Shown: in pieces, positions 44,923 to 56,071 of the stretch | Layout: each line of letters starts with the position of its first letter | How positions within the stretch are numbered: position 1 is the stretch's first letter | NCBI GenBank assembly: GCA_030760725.1 | Contig: JASWHV010000016.1 | Location: forward strand, 44,527,227 to 44,591,226 | DNA length: 64,000 nt | Source of the DNA: Neostapfia colusana | Taxonomy: Eukaryota > Streptophyta > Magnoliopsida > Poales > Poaceae | Reading direction: 5' to 3' | Notes under the pieces: generated by a model | The model's input: only the letters and a program-made list of their open reading frames with translations | What the model was told of the DNA's origin: nothing | Database searches by the model: none | Translations under genes and position numbers: made by a program

Positions 44923-47319
44923 ATGTAAGGGCCTAAGTTTTTTAACACATTCAAAGTGTTCATCACACCACACACACCTCATTTGAGGAAAACTTATGAA
45001 CATATTTGAAGAGCAAGTAAACACCATCAACATGGTCACTAGAGGATAAACTCACAAAATGCAAAAGTGGTACTTCCCACATGCATCATATAAGGGATGA
45101 GCATGAAAAACTTCTACATCTTTCTAGGGATGCTCATGCCAAATTTCACCCAAATCCAAAATCATTTGAGGTATTTTTGGGTATAATTAGAAAGAGGCTA
45201 ATTTGAACTTAAATTCAAATTCAAACTCTTGGCATCAGATAAATTCAAAAGTGGGATTCATATTTACACTCAGCACATTTTTGTGAGCTCACACACCAAT
45301 TTTCACTCCATTTGGAGTTGATTTTGACATGAGTCAATTTAAGCAAATTCAAATCCAATTTGAATTTTAAACTGCATATGTGCTATGAAATAGTCAAACA
45401 CTTCACAATTTGAATTGTACCAATTTAAAATGGGCATTTGGTGGATAATTCAAATTGCAAAGGGTATTAGGGGCACTACTGTTTAGAGCAGCAGGGAAAT
45501 TGAATTTCACTGGTTGACACTAGGTGTGGGCCCCTCTTGTCAGCCTCACAAGTGAGCAAGTTGACTGAAACACTCGGGGCTCGGTTCTTGCGCGCGCTCA
45601 CGCTGGCGCCACGGCGCTGCTCACCGCTGCCACCTCCTGATCGGCGATTGCAGCTGCCAACCGATGTTCCCAGCGTGTTATCATCAAGTCCCGGGCGTCA
45701 CAAGACCATTTCGCCACTGTCCCGACGCCTCCTCACGCTGAAAACCCGAAGAGAGCCGCCGCACACCTGAAACCACCACCTCGCCGTCGAATTGCCAAAA
45801 CTGTCCCTTCCACCACGATCTGGGGCCATAAACGGCACCGCCGACCTTCGCTCGACATGCTCCAGCCCTCAGCTGCTCGTGATCAGCTCCCCTCAAGTGT
45901 TCCCGAGCCGATTTTCCACTGCTCTGTTCACCCCGAAGCGCCTCCGACTTTACACCGTCACCCAGGAAGCTCCATGCTTCTCCGGTGCAGCCAACTGGTC
46001 TCTGAGGTTAGCATTGAGGTCTAGTAGCTTGCCCCGCACTCCCTAGCTCTTTCTTAGCACCAGCTAGCCAGAATTTTAGGTTATTCAAGGACAGCCGGAT
46101 ATAACTGAAGCCCACAAGAACTCAAAATTCATCTCGCATGGTTGAATATGCACAAAGCTGTTCGAGCTAGAGCAACTAGGGTCCCTCACGACCACCCTGA
46201 CAAAAAACCACGAAGAGACATCCATCCAACAGGCTGAGCAACGCAAACTCACCCCTGCCGATCGAAATGGTTCAGGTCGCCGTTGAGCTCATAGCTCCAG
46301 TCATTTTCCGCGCGGTTTGAGTGCACCAATAGCTTCCTCGAGCTCCAATGGTGCTTTACAGCCGCTTCGGACATCGAGATAAGCATGGGATGTGTTGGTC
46401 ATAGTCGGCGCCGCACAACCGATCGCCGTCGTCGATGCCGACCGGTTTTCTGGCAATGGCATGCTGCACAACCTTGTCCGACCTCTAGGGCTTGGTCTGA
46501 GGTGCGTGTAGCGCGAAAGGTCACCGGAAATAGTCCACCGTAGCCGGAGAACGGACCGCGCCATGACCTCTGTTCGTGGCGCACTCGGGCGCCGGCGGGA
46601 GGTTAAAGAAGGCACTGTGCATGGGACCCACGTGCAGTGTTCTAAACATTTCTCTAATTTTCAGATTTAGTTCAACTTCAAACCCATATAACTTTGTCTA
46701 GGAAATTCCAAATCAAGTGAACCAAATTTTTTTGGATTCAGCTCTATGAGTACTTTCCAACAAAGCAAGTTTCACTTCATGAAAACCTTTATTTCTTAAG
46801 AACTAATTCTTCAAAGTTTAAACTGTTTAGAATTTTTACTCGAGAACCCTTTAGTGAAAAATTCTAAAATTTGGCTAGGATATTAAACAAAATATCCCTG
46901 AGGCACCATAAAAATTTAAGATCCATTTGAACTCATTCGATCCACCTAATTTTGTGATTAATAAAACTATTCCAGAGGAAATGGAAAATGTCCAGAAACA
47001 TTTTCAGATTTTCTACGAAATTGTTTAGCTTATTTCTTTGGCTAGAAATCTCCAATTAAGTGAAACCAACTCCATTAGGACCCTCTGAAAATCTAATTTT
47101 CAGAATGTCATGGATTAGTCCATGAAAATCCCTAGAACACCCTAAGAGCTCCAATTAAGGCCAAATACACATTTATTTGTGGAGGGATTAAATGAGCTTT
47201 TCTGCAAATGAAATTTGGCTAAGTCTCTGTTTAGGTTGTACCCAAACCACAGTAGAAATTTCAGAGTCATTGGGACTGTCTAGCAGTACCTATGGTCTTA
47301 ATAAGATTAACTCCAAACA

Positions 47320-47543
47320 CAACAACACAGCAACAACAACCAAGCCTTTATCCCAAGCATGTTGGGGTCGGCTAGACATGAGACCCAATATTAATGAAGT
47401 AAAGAAGAGGAAGAGATATAAGAACAACAAGGAAAAAAAGAAAAAAAAACAAGACTAGAATTCTGGCACATGAATTGCTACTTTCCATGCGGTCGTATCA
47501 TGAGCTAAGTCTCTGGATACATTCCAATCTCTCAAATCTCATT
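47320..47543 (-). mobile_element. SINE-like element (or 5'-truncated RTE-type LINE)
   Basis: A 224-bp insert flanked by a perfect 13-bp duplication TTAACTCCAAACA (47307-47319 and 47544-47556). The 5' LTR of B has the single empty copy at 22277-22289. On the minus strand it ends in TTG/GTTGTT repeats after the conserved block around 47345-47385 (plus-strand GTTGGGGTCGGCTAGA). That block is familiar from grass SINE and RTE-LINE 3' tails. I found no clear A and B boxes, so SINE versus short LINE tail is open. Confidence 0.8.
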
Positions 47544-48775
47544 TTAACTCCAAACATACATGCATTTAAATTAATACATACATGTATTTGTTTCATGTAG
47601 TCGCTAAGGTTGAGGAGGAGCCCGAAGTATTAGACTTCATAACTCTAAAGGAACAGCTAGCCTACGACCAAACAGCAGCAAGGCAAGCCCCGGTTTGCAT
47701 TAACCTTTTATAAACTTTGTTGTTTTGAGAACATACATTGAGTATCCACCTTACTTATGCATTAGAGTATTGATTGAAAACCCAACTGCATAGCCAAGAA
47801 AACCAGGGATTTTGGGTTTAGATTTTTAAACCTCGATTAGCTATTGCAATGCTAAATAGTGTAGGATTCGGTACAAGCCGAGTAGTTGGAACTGCTCGCG
47901 AGAATAGGCTAGAGGCACACCACTCGGTTCGAGATAGAAAATGAAACACATGGCAAGAAAGATGAGACCGAGCGGAGAGTAAGGGCAGCAGGACTTTGGG
48001 GCCTGGGTGCCATAGCTCCGCTTGTGTCGATTGAGGACCGAGCCATGTGCGGGCCTGTTGAACAACTAGAACGGTACCGAAGACCTACCGGATGTATGGG
48101 AAACGGGAAAACGATGTAATTCGAGTAGCTGGGTTTTGAGGCATTGCTTGTCGTCCAGAAGGTAAGTTGAGAGCTTGAGGTGTAAATCGGGTGGCGGCAC
48201 TGCAGATGCGCGGGCAGAGACCTCTTGCTCGGGACGATAGGATCGGTTCAACATTTGGCTGACGAATGAAAGGTGGTTGCGTACGACGTCCGTGATGGTT
48301 GCTGTAGGCAACATCGAGTACGGGCATACGTGACATGTTATTCGGGTAACCCTGCAGGTGTAAATTGATTATAATCGCCATCCCTTGCGGTCAGTGAGTA
48401 CCACTTGCTCACTGTACCGTGACGTAGAAAGAACAGGCTAGAGTCATGTAAAAGTTGCTGATTGAAAGCTATACCTTGATTGTTAATGATATGTTGTAGT
48501 TTAGCGCAAATTAAAGTTCTTTTTAACCTTGGGCAAAGCACATGAGAGAAATGTGTTTCTTGTTTGATTGAGGCTCTCTTATGTGCCTTAGCCTGACGTT
48601 CTCCACAACTTACTGCTAAAACTTGAAAGTAAGGTTCAACTATTTAGGCGAGTCCTTTGCAACATACATTCCCATTTACACGTAATCCAGCATGTAGAAG
48701 TTTCATGTATAGGAAAGGTGGGTGAGTCTTGCTGAGCTATCGTTCTCACTGCTTGTGTTTGAAGCTTTTGCAGGT

Positions 48776-48919
48776 TGTTATGAGGAGGAGACTCCCGAGG
48801 AGGAGACGGACCCCCAAGAGGGCAAGCCCATCGAATGGGAGTCGTGCATGCCTCCATGTTCGTGTGCGTGTGTGCTAGAGGGGACACATTCACGGGCTGA
48901 ACGTGAACTCTGTGCGTAG
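48776..48919 (+). other. Short acidic ORF in element B 3' LTR
   Basis: Follows TTTTGCAG at 48766-48773. It encodes CYEEETPEEETD, then IEWESCMPP and a Cys-rich end before TAG. See the sister copy at 27528-27669. Confidence 0.4.
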
Positions 48920-49092
48920 TGTACGCCCGTGAGTGTGGACTAAACATATTTTGTTGTAAACATGTTCATAAACTCTTTTATGTAATAAAACTTTGTTTCC
49001 GCTTTGTACTTTTTATGTGTGTTATCCGGTGCGTTGCAACGCAGCACCCCTCAGCGTGATCCGGGATAGTCGAGGCCGGTTGGGCCCTCGCA

Positions 49093-50460
49093 TCCAAATG
49101 AGCTAAATTTTTACAGGAGTTCAATAGCATCCTAAGAATTCTTGTGGCAAAATTTTCCAGAATAACTCCCTCAAAAATTCTTTTACTGATAAGCTTCAAA
49201 GAATTTTCCAGAATTAATTATTGAATTTCATACAAATTGGGTTGCATATTTGGATATAGTATTTCAATCTGAATCAAACCAAATTTGAATCACTAAATTT
49301 GGAGGTTTCTACACAAAGATATGATTTTACAAGTTTTGGGGAAAAACTGAAAATGGGCTCTGTGCTGTTTTCCAAGTTTCATAGACATAAAGAAATAACA
49401 CCTCATTTGACCAAGAAAATTAAGTCCAATGCCTTTGAAACTTTTACTGGAGTTCAAGTATACTTGGAAGAATGTCCTGCCCAAAATTGGGAATTTTCCA
49501 AATAACAGAACTTCTGGAATAAATCCTACAAAAATTTCATTAAATGAATTAATGAGCCAAATCAAGGGATTTTCGTAAATATTGGGCTCCACCCCTGGAT
49601 AGTACTCTCTGAGTGTAATCCAACAAAATTTATTTGACAATTTTTGGACACTCCTACACAAAGTTGTGGCTCTTCAAAGTTTAAACTGAATTTTGGAAAT
49701 TCTAGAAATGTTTAAACACCTGCCAGTGGGTCCCACACCCATACCTTCTTCTACCTCGCGCCAAACAGAGTCGGGCGGCAGCGCGAAGCGGCGTGCACCG
49801 GCGAGGATCACCGGATGGGTCTTCCCAGCCACCTCCCGGCCCAAAACTTGCCGCCTGCCCCAATATCGACACGCTGAACCCATCTGGATGGTCGCCGGTG
49901 GCCGGCAATGCCCGGTAAGGGGTGCTCGATGGCGTCAGCGGCCGCTAGGGTTCTGGAGTGGTCAGAAACCTTCTACACCGCATAAAAACAGTCGGGGATT
50001 TCTCGGAGGGCACCGTGGTAGCTTGAGGATGCCGAAAATGGACTCCAAACACCGTGAAAAGGCCGGCAACACCGAGCTCCACGGTGACCCGAGGCGCTTT
50101 TTCCATGGCGGCACGAAAAATGGCTAGAACTCAGTCGATCCTAGATGTTTTCTCTTAGTTCTTCTTCGAGGAGGGCCGCTAGGACGTGAGAAACGTCCTT
50201 GCAAGCTTGCTCGATCATTATTTACTGAGTAACTCGAATTTCAGGAAAAACCGAGCCCTACACGCATGCACTAGGCTTGGGGAACCTTGGAAATTCTCCA
50301 CACTCGGTCGATCATTTGCTATAAGGATTGCAGCTACACGATCTAGGGAGTATGGCACACCTTTATTGTGCAGCGAGTTGGGGGAGAGGGTGGCCGTGGC
50401 GCTCTGTCCACGGTGGCCCGACTTCATTTTCCGCCGTTTGCATCTCGGTCTCGGCGGCGA
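49093..50460 (-). repeat. LTR of element E, third segment
   Basis: Colinear with 4560-5510 plus 19222-19280, including GTTTAAAC (49710-49717), GTGGGTCCCAC (49726-49736) and the GC island. It contains the empty site for element A (CCGTG at 50394-50398). At about 50461 it switches abruptly to a plus-oriented LTR. No gene. Confidence 0.75.
49726..49736. promoter_or_regulatory. TCP-type palindrome GTGGGTCCCAC in LTR
   Basis: Perfect match, 8 bp after GTTTAAAC at 49710-49717, at the island edge. Confidence 0.5.
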
Positions 50461-51445
50461 TGTAATTCGTGTAGCGATCTGTTGAGGCATTGCTTGTTGT
50501 CCAGAGGGTAGGTTGAGAGCAGAGAGATGTAAATCGGCTGGCGGGCACTGCAGATGCTCCATGCAGAGACCACCTGCTCGGGACGATAGGACCTGTTCAA
50601 CACTTGCCTGATGGATTAAAGGTGGTTGCGTACGACGTCCGTGGTGGTTGCTGTAGGCAACATCGAGTACGGGTGTACGTGAAGGGTTATTCAGGTAACC
50701 CTGCAGGTGTAAATCGATTATAATCGCCATCCCTCATGGTCAGTGAGTACCACTTGTTCACTGTACCGTAACATAGAAAGAACAGGCTAGTTCCATGTTA
50801 AAAGATTGCTGATTGAAACTGTACATTGTTTGTTAATGATTTGGTTTAGTTTAGAGCCAATTAAAGTTCCTTTTATTCTTAGGCAAAACATATAAGATAA
50901 ATGTGTTTCTTGTTTGATTGCGGCTTTCTTATCTGCCTTAGCACGATTTTTTTCACTATCTTGAGGCTAAAACTTGAAAGTAAGGTTCAACTGATTATGC
51001 GTGTCTTTTGCAACATGCTTTCCTACTATACACTGCGAACCCAGCATGTAGAGTTTCATTTGTAGGTAAGACGTGTTATTGTTGCTGAGCCATCGTGGTC
51101 ACTGCTTGTGTTTGAAGCGTTTGCAGGCTGCTATGAGGAGGAGGCTCCCGAGGAGGAGACGGAGCCCCAACAGAGAAATACCGTTGAGTGGGAGCGTGCA
51201 CACCGCCGTGTTAGTGTGAGTGTGTGCTAGTAGAGACAATTCATGGTTTGAACTTGAACTTCTTTTTCTTAGTCTATGCCCGTGGATGTAGACTTAACGT
51301 ATTTTGATGTAATTATGTTCATAAACCTGTTTATGTAATAAAACTTTCGCTTCCGCTTTGTACCTTTTATGTGTGTTAACTGGTGCTGTGCAACGCAGCA
51401 CCCCTCATCGTGATTCTGGCTAGTCGAGACCGTCGGGTCCTCGCA
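50461..51445 (+). repeat. 3' part of the 5' LTR of element D
   Basis: Colinear with the last kilobase of element B's LTRs, from the GAGGCATTGCTTG block to GTCCTCGCA, and followed at the right distance by a primer binding site. The first three quarters of the LTR are missing because of the junction at 50461. It has the TGAGC-N6 repeat (51086-51101, one mismatch), TTTGCAG at 51120-51126, an acidic ORF at 51129-51230 and AATAAA near 51339. Confidence 0.85.
51129..51230 (+). other. Short acidic ORF in element D LTR, 33 codons
   Basis: Follows TTTGCAG and encodes CYEEEAPEEETEP, then VEWER, ending with TAG at 51228-51230. Confidence 0.4.
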
Positions 51446-51448
51446 GCG

Positions 51449-51460
51449 TGGCATCAGAGC
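51449..51460 (+). other. Primer binding site of element D
   Basis: TGGCATCAGAGC, one change from the iMet site TGGTATCAGAGC, three bases after the LTR end. Confidence 0.85.
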
Positions 51461-52950
51461 TCCGTTGAGATTTAACACACTTAAAAAGGTTAAATTTTCA
51501 AAAACTCGGTGAGGAACGAGTTATTAGCCCATATAAGGATGCTATTAGTATATAGCAAGTGGCAATACTAACCTATGTGCTTATGTCGGAAAATCATGCA
51601 TCTCGGGACTTCATATGTGTTGGGGGATGCATGTAAGCGCTGTCCACTAGTGCGCACAAGCTTAAGGGTGGAGCCTCACGGGTGGCAGGTAACCCGGCCA
51701 GCTTTAGTATCCTTTACGACTGTTCATGTCGTTTGGGGTATTCGAGCAACTCCCTTCTCTGGCGTGGTACGGGCAAGTATGGGAGACCCCGTCACGTGGT
51801 TAGTAATGTGAACGCGTAGCTCAAGGCGTGTTTGGCTTGAGAACAACCGTGGGAGTGATGACGGACGTTTGTATGGAACTGTATTGGGACCAGGTTCGTT
51901 GTGCAGCCGAACCTGACGATTGTGTGGTTTAATTGCAGGTAGTCTAACCACGGATCAGTAGACGAGTAGAATACGTTTGCGAGATACGTTTAGTGCCACT
52001 GCATTAACAAAGCCGGCTAAGTCCGGTATAGGTTTTCTTTGTGAGGAACGTAGTACCGGCATGATTGTGGTGACACTTTGACGTCACACTCCACTTAATG
52101 ATCAACATCATTTTAAAACTTGAATGTTTTGATTCAGAGCACTACAACTTTTATTTAACTCCTTCGCTTAATCAGGATGTTCAAAGTAAGCAAGTTTTCA
52201 ACTTATATGATAATAGGAACAGAGTACTCTGTTTTCATCTGAAATAATGCTGAAGTTATACAGAGGTTAGAGGTCGAGTTCCTTCGATGTTGGGGTCGTA
52301 TTATACATTTCTGAAAAGAATTGGAAGATCTTTACAACTTTTCTATTGATGTCGAGAGATGTTTCATCCCTTAACTAGTCGAAAAATGCAGTAGAGTTGA
52401 AACTGTCCAGAAAACAGGGCAGAGCAATTACTCTCTGTAACTCTCTGTAAAATGATCATAATTTCCTGCAGAAAATCTAAAAATAGTAAATGATGCAGTT
52501 ATGAAACGTTCATGAGATAGGTTGCAACTTTGTAACATAAAGTTTTTTCAAATTCGATGTAGAATTAACAGGAATTATTGGATCAAATCAGTACCTCAAG
52601 CAGGGAGGTGCTGTCTAAATTTCTCCAGATATTTTGTCAACTTTGACATCTCATAACTTTTGAAAGAGGACAGATCTGAGGGCAAACAAATACACTCTGG
52701 ATAGCTATTGAAGTTAACTTTAACTTTTATGTCGAGCTCCAGAACTAGTTTTGCTTTCAGCATGGTCTAAATCAGGTTAAAAGGGAAACTGGTCAGGGCT
52801 GTCAGTTTGGGCAGCAGACCAGCAATCAAATTTGTTTGAAGTTTGATTTGTGTTTCCAGGTTTTATGAGTTCAATGACATGTTTTATGTTGTAACACAAT
52901 GATTTATGATTGAAATGAATATTTGACCTTTTTCAAATATGTTTCTACAG
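51461..52950 (+). repeat. Leader of element D
   Basis: A 1.5 kb leader, AT-rich in its second half. It is colinear with 27858-28031 plus 37773-39096 in element B. It ends in TTTCTACAG directly before the accessory ORF ATG. No gene is seen. Confidence 0.8.
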
Positions 52951-53912
52951 ATGGCAGAGGATAAACCACTGGGGAACGGATGGGTGGTATCCCATTGTTC
53001 TCAACGCAGCGGGTATCCGGAATTGTTGAAGCTGATGCTTCAATATTTCGGGTACGTGGAGACGCAGCGTTACCTTGCCAAGGAAGAAGGCGAGGAGGGG
53101 AACAAGACATGGACTGTCAATGTCGATGTTCCAACTGGACCGACTCCACTGGGTTGGGTACCGTTAACCGTCACGGTGAAAGGGAGACAACCGGAAGAAA
53201 TGTGGCAAGTGGCAGCCCGCGACACCATGTCACGCTTCTGCCAGCTACACGTCAGGGCTATGGAGGGCACCCATACGCGCTTGTCCCATTGGAGCAGCGA
53301 GCTAACCACGTGTGGAGGGAGAGGTTCATTGCGGCAACTGATCCGAGTTGCCCAAGGTACAATCTAGCGGAGGCGAACCTCAGCCTCCAGTTGAGGGCAG
53401 GGAAGAACGTAATGGACAACCAAGCTGTCCATACGGCTTGATTTGCCGTGGAGCTCAAGGAGAGCACCAGCCGCCATGACCATTTCAAGAGTGCTCACAG
53501 CGCACTCCGTTATGTGCTCCTTCCGACGATTAAGCGACTGAATGAACAACACAATTAGTTGCGTCGTCTGAGGAAGGCAAAGAAGAAAAGCTGTGTCGAC
53601 ATCACGGCTTTGCAGCAGCAAGTACAGGCCTTGACTCAGCAGAAAGAGGTCCTTATTCAAGAGCGTGATGACGCTATTGAGGAGGGGCAGAACTGGGAGG
53701 ATGATTACAACCAGGCCATGGATGAGGTACATGCTTTGCAAGACCTCGTACCTCCGGTAGTGGGCCTACTGATGGTAGGTGCAGTACCCGTGGTTTTAGG
53801 TGTCCTGGCGATGCCGGAACCTGAACTCCAAGAGGAGGTCATGGACCCTGAGCCACCAGCAGAGATAGCGGAGGAGGACGGCCCGCAGGAGGTCGAGTTC
53901 TACTCTGAGTAG
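52951..53912 (+). pseudogene. Accessory ORF upstream of gag in element D (unknown function)
   Basis: Homologue of 39097-39997. From the ATG at 52951 it has GWVVSHCSQRSGYPELL, QYFGYVET, KTWTVNVDVP and EEMWQVAARDTMSRFCQLHV. A one-base deletion near 53270 shifts the frame, and later parts (HVWRERFIAATD, AEANLSLQL) continue in the next frame. The coiled-coil part (53559-53912) is longer than in B and includes a basic stretch RRLRKAKKK, ALQQQVQALTQQKEVLIQERDD, VGLLMVGAVPVVLGV and an acidic end with stop at 53910-53912. Domain layout: globular N-part, basic patch, coiled coil, hydrophobic segment, acidic tail. Function unknown. Confidence 0.7.
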
Positions 53913-54109
53913 TGAGTTTACCATTGTCAAGTAGGGCAGCGAGGGCGGTGTGTAACAACTTTTGTAACAGTGACATGTCGTGTAGACAGTAACGTGTGTA
54001 TATGTAGTGACGACATGAGAATGGCTTCTTGGAAGTCCGAGAATAATGTATCTTGCATAAAGTTTTTACTTTATCAATATATGTGAATGTTAACTACAAG
54101 ACAACGTTA

Positions 54110-54665
54110 CATTTTCGTGGGCCAAACGTATTTTTGTCAGCCCCTACGAAACTAAATATGTTTTCGTGAGCCATATGGTAGCTCATGAAAATGAGCCATA
54201 TTTTCATCGGCCAGATCACATGCTCACGAAACTAATATGTATTTTCGTCGGCCTGCTCACAAACTCAAGAAATTATGACAAATCTTCCCGGGTTTCTGTG
54301 CTGGCCCACGAAATTGTAGCAGGGTTTCACGGGGCCATGAAATCGTGGAGATATTGTCGTCGGCCTAGGACGTAGCTAACAAAGTCATACAGCCTACTTT
54401 CGTCGGTCTAGGACTTAGCTCACGAAGTTACAGTAGTGTTCCAGTGGGGCACACAATTCAATGGTTATTTTCGTCGGCCTGCAGAGAGGCTCACGACATT
54501 AAGGCGTAGCTTCGTGGGTTTTCATGCTGCCCCATGAAATTGTTTTAGGGTTTCACGGTGGGCATGAAACCGAGGACAATTTTCGTCGGCCTGCAGGGAG
54601 GCTCACGAAATTAAGGCATCATTTTCATCGCCCTGGGTCGTGGCTCACGAAATTGTGCCGATTTA
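54110..54665. repeat. CACTA subterminal repeat array
   Basis: About ten to fifteen degenerate units alternate between TTTTCGTCGGCC and GGCTCACGAAA, in both orientations, every 30-60 bp. Examples are at about 54160, 54195, 54240, 54395, 54468, 54580 and 54640. Such arrays bind the CACTA-encoded DNA-binding protein at transposon ends. Confidence 0.8.
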
Positions 54666-54699
54666 TTCACCCCGGTCCGCTCCATCTCTACTGTTTCTC

Positions 54700-55200
54700 G
54701 CTCTAGGCTGCCGACAGAAAAGTCAAGTGCCGCCTCGCCAAGGTAGCATGCCGCGTCGCCGGGAGATGGACCTCGCCGTAGCCCGAGCTCGCCCCGGCTG
54801 CCGGGCCTCGGGGCTGCCATCTCGGCAGGCCACGCTCGCCCCAGCCACCGGTCCTTGGGGCCGCCATCTCCGTGGCCGACACGTGCTCCTAGGGCCCGGC
54901 CGCATGCTTGCCCCAGCCATCTGCTCGCCCTGCCCGCCTGCTCGCCTTGGGTGGCGCCCGCCTCAGCTGGCCATCCTCAGGGTCGCGCTCGCCCCGGCCG
55001 CCCGTCCTCGGAGCCGTACTCGCCCCGACCGCCTGCTCAGTCCGGCCGCTGGTCCTCGGGGTTGGGCTTGCCCCGGGTGCCGGTCCTCACCATCGCGCTC
55101 TTCCAGGCCGCCGATCCTCGAGGCCGCGCTCACCTCAGCCAATGGTCTTAAGCTCAGTGCCCGTGAGCCACTGCACCGGCGACATTGCTGCGGCAGACCG
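54700..55200. repeat. GC-rich degenerate tandem repeat in CACTA
   Basis: The motif CTCGCCCCGGCC, followed by a GGTCCTCGGGG-like piece, recurs many times with an approximate 35-40 bp period. Open frames across it (for example 54640-55257) are Pro/Arg/Ser-rich by composition and show no domain. It may be an expanded repeat or a captured, degraded host fragment. Confidence 0.65.
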
Positions 55201-55207
55201 TCTTCAC

Positions 55208-56071
55208 TGATGAGTGGTTTAGCCCCGATCATCAGAAAGGTAGGTCGATTGAAGTAGAGATCTCGACGTTGATGATCCGAGGTACTCGAGCAGACCCGAA
55301 CACCCCTGCAATCACTACACCACTTCTCCTTTGGTTATCAGCCGTGATTCACACGCTTGACGTTGCCAAGAATGCTATCCCTGCAGGTGCAACCGAGAAC
55401 ACAAGCAAGAACAATGAAGATGCAATCTGAAAATTGCGAAATTGGGGTCTCACAAACCGTAGAACAGTGAAAGTGTTTAATCTAAGCAAAACCCACCAAA
55501 TATGGCCGGTGGCTGCAGTATTTAAGGCTAGGGTTCATCCATAAGACCCTTAGACGCGCCCCTAATTGACTCATACCAGATACAAGGCCCAAAAGCCCAA
55601 TACGGTGGTGCAACACGGGACAGAACTACAAATTCTACTTGTTTTGACAATTCGCAATGACTCCTGGCGGATTTTAATGTGGGACCAGAACCATTGGAAA
55701 GTTTATCTTCTCATCTTTCCATGCATATGTAGAACGTCGAAAACGGAGTCCGTATGCATCCTGGGCGTCTGTTTTAAGATGGACTGCTCCTGGACTCCGA
55801 GTTGAACTCGAGTCCGAGTTGGCTACTGTTTCCATCAACTTGTGGACGTTCCATCTGGTTCTCCACGTCCTTAAATCCTCCTCCCTTTACTCGTTGATCA
55901 TGTCCATGGTTCCTAATAACAATTAAATCATTAAATAGCAATCCATTCTCAAAATCACAAGGGTAGGAAGTTAGGAATGAGTTCACCTGCTGATTTAGTA
56001 ATCGTGCTCGTGCTCTTGTGATTGGTCCTTGTATATGATTGTGAGTATCCACTGTTGTGATGTCGTCATCA
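55208..56071 (-). repeat. 3' LTR of element R
   Basis: 864 bp; partner 60500-61364 is 865 bp. About 300 bp at the right end are read as the C-terminal tail of the integrase frame. Confidence 0.92.

Larger units (their letters stand above)
19909..49092 (+). mobile_element. Element B: Tekay/Del-type Ty3/gypsy retrotransposon, heavily nested
   Basis: The LTRs are 19909-27842 and 44924-49092. Subtracting the solo LTR (4022 bp with its duplication) from the first and the SINE (237 bp with its duplication) from the second leaves about 3912 and 3932 bp. The primer site is at 27846-27857 and the polypurine tract at about 44906-44922. Flanks are TCTAA (19904-19908) and TCCAA (49093-49097), a 5-bp target duplication with one change. 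The internal region encodes an accessory ORF, gag, PR, RT, RNaseH, IN and a chromodomain on the plus strand. It also carries a copia insertion in its leader. All coding parts are damaged. Confidence 0.92.
44924..49092 (+). repeat. 3' LTR of element B with SINE insertion
   Basis: 4169 bp, TGTAAGGGCC to CCCTCGCA. It has a GC island at about 45530-46620 and a TGGGACCCAC at 46622-46631. It preserves the uninterrupted site for solo LTR S (GATTG 48566-48570), but carries the SINE at 47320-47543. An AATAAA lies about 100 bp before its end, near 48984. Confidence 0.92.
51446..54091 (+). mobile_element. Element D: internal region of an older plus-strand gypsy element, truncated
   Basis: Begins with a primer site and runs colinear with element B's internal region up to about 40200, that is through leader and accessory ORF. 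It stops where the CACTA transposon enters at 54092; gag and pol are not in the window. It keeps the uninterrupted version of element C's target near 51627-51635. Confidence 0.88.

Noticed and set aside
47192..47458. 88-residue ORF over the SINE region
   Set aside because: Spans the junction of LTR and SINE insert and ends in a Lys run from an A-rich stretch; not a gene.
54110..54665. Possible CRISPR-like regularly spaced repeats
   Set aside because: Units are degenerate, in both orientations and irregularly spaced, in a plant transposon end; they fit CACTA subterminal repeats.
54640..55257. 205-residue ORF
   Set aside because: Produced by the GC-rich tandem repeat in the CACTA element; neighbouring frames are also open and the peptide is repetitive.
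55190..55430. Ribozyme or host exon at the TGATGAGTGG boundary
   Set aside because: CTGATGAG resembles a hammerhead core by chance, but the position is exactly the LTR start of element R with its target duplication, and no matching helices were seen.
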